Origin: Limnohabitans sp.
GTDB lineage: Bacteria; Planctomycetota; Phycisphaerae; Phycisphaerales; SM1A02
Direction of reading: 5' to 3'
NCBI GenBank assembly: GCA_030054275.1
Contig: JASGCF010000035.1
Location: forward strand, 6,332 to 15,846
Length of the DNA stretch: 9,515 nt
Part shown: positions 7,223-9,515 of the stretch, one piece after another
How positions within the stretch are numbered: the stretch's first letter is position 1
Layout: each line of letters starts with the position of its first letter
Position numbers and translations under genes: made by a program
Notes under the pieces: model-generated
Databases searched by the model: none
The model's input: the letters and a program-made list of their open reading frames with translations, nothing else
What the model was told of the DNA's origin: nothing

Positions 7223-7555
7223 TCAACTTGGTTCCTTCCGGAACACCGCGACGATGTCTTCCACCGGAATGACGAAGAGGCGATTGTCGCCCTCGAAGTC
7301 CACAGGAATCGCGTGCTTTGGATTGAACAGCACACGATCGTACTGCTTGATTGGATAGTTCTCGTCGCGCTCGACTTCCGCGCTCACCGTCACGATGCGA
7401 CCGGTGATGGTTGGGATCTCGATCTTGTCTGGAAGATGCAAGCCGACCTTCGTGATCTTCTTGTCTTCATCTTTGCGAATGAGAACGCGCTTCCCGATGG
7501 GTTCGACAATCTCAAGCGTTTGCTTGCGTTGGGCACGGTCACCTGCGTCTGGCAT
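7223..7555 (-). CDS. GroES-like co-chaperonin (Cpn10 fold), divergent
   Basis: The 110-residue product matches the Cpn10/GroES fold: EPIGKRVLIRKDE at 18-30 is the first strand, VGLHLPDKIEIPTITGRIV at 37-55 aligns with the mobile loop and second strand, YDRVLFNPKHAIPVDFE at 72-88 with the dome region, and LFVIPVEDIVAVF at 93-105 with the C-terminal strand. In E. coli GroES the mobile loop carries Gly-Ile-Val-Leu, which docks on GroEL, and the dome carries Gly-Tyr-Gly; here these read Gly-Leu-His-Leu and Lys-His-Ala-Ile. No groEL is adjacent and the neighbour is aroA. It may therefore be a secondary GroES paralog or a lineage-specific form. I chose ATG 7555: upstream in-frame sequence runs antisense to apt and shows no family similarity, and a TATGAT box lies just before this ATG. 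It is probably the first gene of the aroA operon. Confidence 0.85.
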   Translation of the reverse strand: MPDAGDRAQRKQTLEIVEPIGKRVLIRKDEDKKITKVGLHLPDKIEIPTITGRIVTVSAEVERDENYPIKQYDRVLFNPKHAIPVDFEGDNRLFVIPVEDIVAVFRKEPS

Positions 7556-7567
7556 GGCCGGATCATA
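7556..7567 (-). promoter_or_regulatory. Candidate leaderless promoter of the groES-aroA operon
   Basis: On the minus strand TATGAT (7567-7562, five of six to TATAAT) is followed by six bases (CCGGCC) and then the ATG of the groES-like gene. Transcription normally begins six to eight bases past the -10 box, so it would begin at or next to the A of ATG. There is no close Shine-Dalgarno. No good -35 box is visible upstream, which lowers confidence. Confidence 0.45.
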
Positions 7568-7604
7568 CCCCCGCGCGATGCACACTTGCGCTACCTTCCT
7601 GTGC

Positions 7605-8129
7605 ATGTTCCCGCTCATCACTTCGCTCATTCGCGATGTCCCCGATTTCCCGAAGCCTGGCATCGTGTTCAAGGATGTCACGCCGCTTCTTGCCAATCCT
7701 GCGGGCCTCGCGCTTGCTGTAGAGTTGATGGCAAACCCATTCCGCAACGAACGCATCGATGTGGTCGTTGGTCCAGAAAGCCGTGGATTTATCTTCGGAA
7801 CCGCGGTAGCGACGGCGTTGAGCGCGGGCTTTGTTCCCGTGCGAAAGCCAGGCAAATTGCCCTACAAGACGAAGTCGATTGAGTACGCCCTTGAGTACGG
7901 CACAGACCAACTGCATATTCATGTTGATGCCGTGCGGCCCGGGATGCGCGTCCTCTTGGTTGATGATCTTCTTGCAACGGGCGGAACGCTTGCCGCGAGC
8001 ACCACATTGATTGGTCCGGATGGACTGGGTGCCACGATCGTTGGTGCCAGCGTGCTGATCGAACTTGAGTTCTTGAAAGGTCGCAGAAATCTCGCCGGCC
8101 TGCGAATCGAGTCGCTGCTGCGCTATTGA
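7605..8129 (+). CDS. apt: Adenine phosphoribosyltransferase
   Basis: This cytoplasmic purine-salvage enzyme converts adenine and PRPP to AMP and pyrophosphate. The 174-residue length is normal for the family. Residues 10-31 (RDVPDFPKPGIVFKDVTPLL) match the APT N-terminus, PESRGFIFG at 57-65 and GFVPVRKPGKLP at 75-86 are family blocks, EYGTDQLHIH at 97-106 is highly conserved, and VLLVDDLLATGGT at 116-128 is the PRPP-binding loop with its two aspartates. I chose ATG 7605 because the earlier in-frame codons run into the divergent groES-like gene. It lies 49 bases from that gene's start. A weak TACCTT at 7592-7597 ends seven bases before the ATG, and no Shine-Dalgarno is seen. The stop overlaps the end of the convergent small gene by seven bases. 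Confidence 0.95.
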   Translation: MFPLITSLIRDVPDFPKPGIVFKDVTPLLANPAGLALAVELMANPFRNERIDVVVGPESRGFIFGTAVATALSAGFVPVRKPGKLPYKTKSIEYALEYGTDQLHIHVDAVRPGMRVLLVDDLLATGGTLAASTTLIGPDGLGATIVGASVLIELEFLKGRRNLAGLRIESLLRY

Positions 8130-8371
8130 GCGGGCGCGGGCGTGGCCGAGGATGGAGTTTCCGGCGTGGCTTCGGGCGCGACCACATCTTTTGCGGATGG
8201 AATCTTCTGTGCTGGCGGCGTTATGCCGGAACTGCCGCGCGTCAGCACAACCACGAGCGTTGCCATTCCACCAAGAATCAAGAGCGCGAAGACGGCGACC
8301 GCGATGAATTTCCCCGCGTTGGGCGAGCGATTCTCGGGCGCATAGTGAGGGCGGGACTGCGCTTCAGGCAT
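8123..8371 (-). CDS. Small single-pass membrane protein with Pro/Ala-rich tail, unknown function
   Basis: This 82-residue product has a polar N-terminus (residues 1-21), one hydrophobic segment at about 22-44 (KFIAVAVFALLILGGMATLVVVL without charge inside), then a Pro/Ala/Thr/Ser-rich tail to the end. The likely topology is N-terminus inside, tail outside. No family is recognised. I chose ATG 8371 because earlier codons of the same frame are antisense to hppD and are Arg-rich with no sign of coding. Reading the minus strand, TGCTACTCT ends six bases before the ATG, a weak extended -10 with the same leaderless geometry as its neighbours. The last seven bases overlap apt tail to tail. A short real gene is favoured by the clear hydrophobic helix. 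Confidence 0.62.
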   Translation of the reverse strand: MPEAQSRPHYAPENRSPNAGKFIAVAVFALLILGGMATLVVVLTRGSSGITPPAQKIPSAKDVVAPEATPETPSSATPAPAQ

Positions 8372-8448
8372 CGCGGAAGAGTAGCAATTCAGGAAGAGAC
8401 ACGAAGGACGGTTGAGCACGATTGCACGACCTGAGTATGATCGGCGCC
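8372..8448. promoter_or_regulatory. Divergent intergenic region between the small membrane protein and hppD
   Basis: These 77 bases separate two divergent starts. They hold the TTGAGC/TATGAT promoter candidate for hppD on the plus strand and the weaker TGCTACTCT element for the small gene on the minus strand. I see no operator palindrome or riboswitch-like structure. Confidence 0.4.
8412..8441 (+). promoter_or_regulatory. Candidate leaderless sigma-70-type promoter of hppD
   Basis: TTGAGC at 8412-8417 (four of six to TTGACA) and TATGAT at 8436-8441 (five of six to TATAAT) are separated by 18 bases. Only seven bases (CGGCGCC) lie between the -10 box and the ATG at 8449, so transcription should begin at or within a base or two of the start codon. 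No Shine-Dalgarno sequence precedes the ATG, which agrees with a leaderless transcript. Confidence 0.55.
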
Positions 8449-9515
8449 ATGACCACGCTGAGTCCGTCTTCGTCTGTCTCCGCCGCCACCGATCCGCTGC
8501 AACTGATCGATGTCGACCATGTGCGATTCTTTGTCGGGAACGCGAAACAGTCTGCGTTCTTCTATGCAAGCGCGTTTGGTTTCCAAGTTGAGCAAATCGC
8601 AGACTTGACCACTGGTTCACGCGACCGCGCGATGTACCTGTTGACGCAGGGCAACATCCGCATCGTGCTGGAGAGTTCGCTTACGAAGGATGGCCAAGCG
8701 GCTCGCGAAGCCATGCAATACGGCGATGGTGTCAAGGACATTGCCTTGACAGTGTTCGACGCGGAGCAGGCTTGGAAACGAGCGATCAAGAACGGCGGCG
8801 AGAGCGCGTATGAACCGAAGACTTGGTCGGACGAACACGGGTCGGTGACTTTCGCAGGCATCAAGACCTACGGCCGCGCTGTGCACACCTTCGTCTCGCG
8901 CACTGGCGTGTACGGCCTCCCGAATGTGAAGAACGGCGGGACTTTTATGCCGGGCTTCCGCAAGGTTGAGCACTTCGCGCTGAATGCCTACAACAAGGCG
9001 AATCCCTGCGGCCTCAAGTATGTCGACCATGCGGTTGGCAATGTTGAGGAAGGCAAGATGAACCACTGGGTCTCGTGGTACGAGAATGTGCTTGGATTTT
9101 CGATGTTCAAGCACTTCGACGACAAGGACATTGGCACCGAGTACTCAGCGCTCATGTCGAAGGTCATGGCGAGCGGTAACCACCTCATCAAGATGCCGAT
9201 CAACGAGCCCGCCGAAGGCAAGAAGAAGAGCCAGATTCAGGAATACCTCGACTGGCACGACAACACCCCGGGCGTGCAGCACCTTGCTCTGAGGACGGAT
9301 GACGAACTGCATTCGATCACCGAACTTCGTCGCCGCGGCGTCGACTTCTTGTCGATTCCGGATGCGTACTACGAGACGGTCTGGAATCGCGTGAACAAGA
9401 TGCTCACAGAGCACGGCCACCAAGTCGTCAAGGAAGATCACAAGGCCGTGAAGGACCTCGGCATTCTCGTCGATGCCGACGACGAGGGTTACCTCCTGCA
9501 ACTCTTCACGAAGCC
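8449..9515 (+). CDS. hppD: 4-hydroxyphenylpyruvate dioxygenase (C-terminus off the window)
   Basis: This Fe(II) enzyme turns 4-hydroxyphenylpyruvate and oxygen into homogentisate, the entry to tyrosine breakdown. The frame is open from ATG 8449 to the window end, 355 codons. It has two vicinal-oxygen-chelate halves: the N-terminal one contains DHVRFFVGNAKQSAFFY at 23-39 and YGDGVKDIAL at 91-100; the C-terminal one contains VDHAVGN at 192-198, IKMPINEPAEGKKKSQIQEY at 247-266 and GVQHLAL at 275-281. His194 and His278 are the first two iron ligands. The third ligand, a Glu in the final FxE segment, lies past the edge, as does the closing helix that gates the active site. The protein closely resembles the animal-type form, and the KMPINEP block favours HPPD over hydroxymandelate synthase. 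The N-terminal 15 residues are Ser/Ala-rich and not part of the fold. Confidence 0.95.
   Translation, partial: MTTLSPSSSVSAATDPLQLIDVDHVRFFVGNAKQSAFFYASAFGFQVEQIADLTTGSRDRAMYLLTQGNIRIVLESSLTKDGQAAREAMQYGDGVKDIALTVFDAEQAWKRAIKNGGESAYEPKTWSDEHGSVTFAGIKTYGRAVHTFVSRTGVYGLPNVKNGGTFMPGFRKVEHFALNAYNKANPCGLKYVDHAVGNVEEGKMNHWVSWYENVLGFSMFKHFDDKDIGTEYSALMSKVMASGNHLIKMPINEPAEGKKKSQIQEYLDWHDNTPGVQHLALRTDDELHSITELRRRGVDFLSIPDAYYETVWNRVNKMLTEHGHQVVKEDHKAVKDLGILVDADDEGYLLQLFTK

Noticed and set aside
7556..7855. 100-residue N-terminal extension of the GroES-like protein
   Set aside because: It is wholly opposite apt and its intergenic region, and has no similarity to Cpn10; the ATG at 7555 gives a normal-length protein.
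8372..8620. N-terminal extension of the 82-residue membrane protein across the hppD start
   Set aside because: The extension is antisense to the hppD coding region, Arg/Ser-rich, and crosses a clear divergent promoter region.
1..9515. Riboswitch or B12 box ahead of the uptake operon; tRNA, CRISPR or insertion sequence anywhere
   Set aside because: The only gap upstream of the uptake genes is 118 bases and shows no conserved B12-box pattern that I can see; no tRNA cloverleaf, spaced direct repeats, transposase frame or terminal inverted repeats were found by reading.

Overview
The window is GC-rich, gene-dense bacterial chromosome with ten genes: seven complete genes and one cut gene in a minus-strand block (about 7555 down to 1), a convergent pair (apt and a small membrane protein), and hppD running off the right edge. 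There are no rRNA, tRNA, CRISPR or insertion-sequence signs. The gene set (GroES-like protein beside aroA, a long-type HPPD, little Shine-Dalgarno signal, several small single-pass membrane proteins) fits a Planctomycetota/Phycisphaerae-like bacterium. That assignment is inference from gene style, not from a marker gene.

Layout, right to left on the minus strand: a GroES-like co-chaperonin (7555-7223); aroA, EPSP synthase (7169 or 7226 to 5811); an MsbA-type ABC exporter (5814-3979); then, after a 118-base gap with a possible promoter, a tail-anchored coiled-coil protein (3860-3279). This is followed by a three-gene uptake ABC transporter of the vitamin B12/siderophore/haem class: substrate-binding protein (3257-2121), FecCD-type permease (2124-1129) and FecE/BtuD-type ATPase (1132-365). 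Last is a small membrane-anchored Gln/Gly-repeat protein (355 to the left edge). Junctions are tight: GTGA, ATGA and ATGA start/stop overlaps, a potential TTGA start at aroA, and gaps of 9 and 21 bases. The block therefore reads as one or two operons.

On the plus strand, apt (7605-8129) diverges from the groES-like gene across 49 bases and overlaps by 7 bases the end of a convergent 82-residue membrane protein (8371-8123). hppD (8449 onward) diverges from that small gene across 77 bases. groES-like and hppD each have a TATGAT box 6-7 bases before the ATG and no Shine-Dalgarno, which predicts leaderless transcripts. apt and the small gene show weaker versions of the same geometry.

The best candidates for something undescribed are the uptake ABC operon, whose binding protein looks membrane-tethered and lacks a lipobox and which is flanked by two unknown single-pass membrane proteins, and the divergent stand-alone GroES-like protein. 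No stretch over 300 bases lacks a gene.
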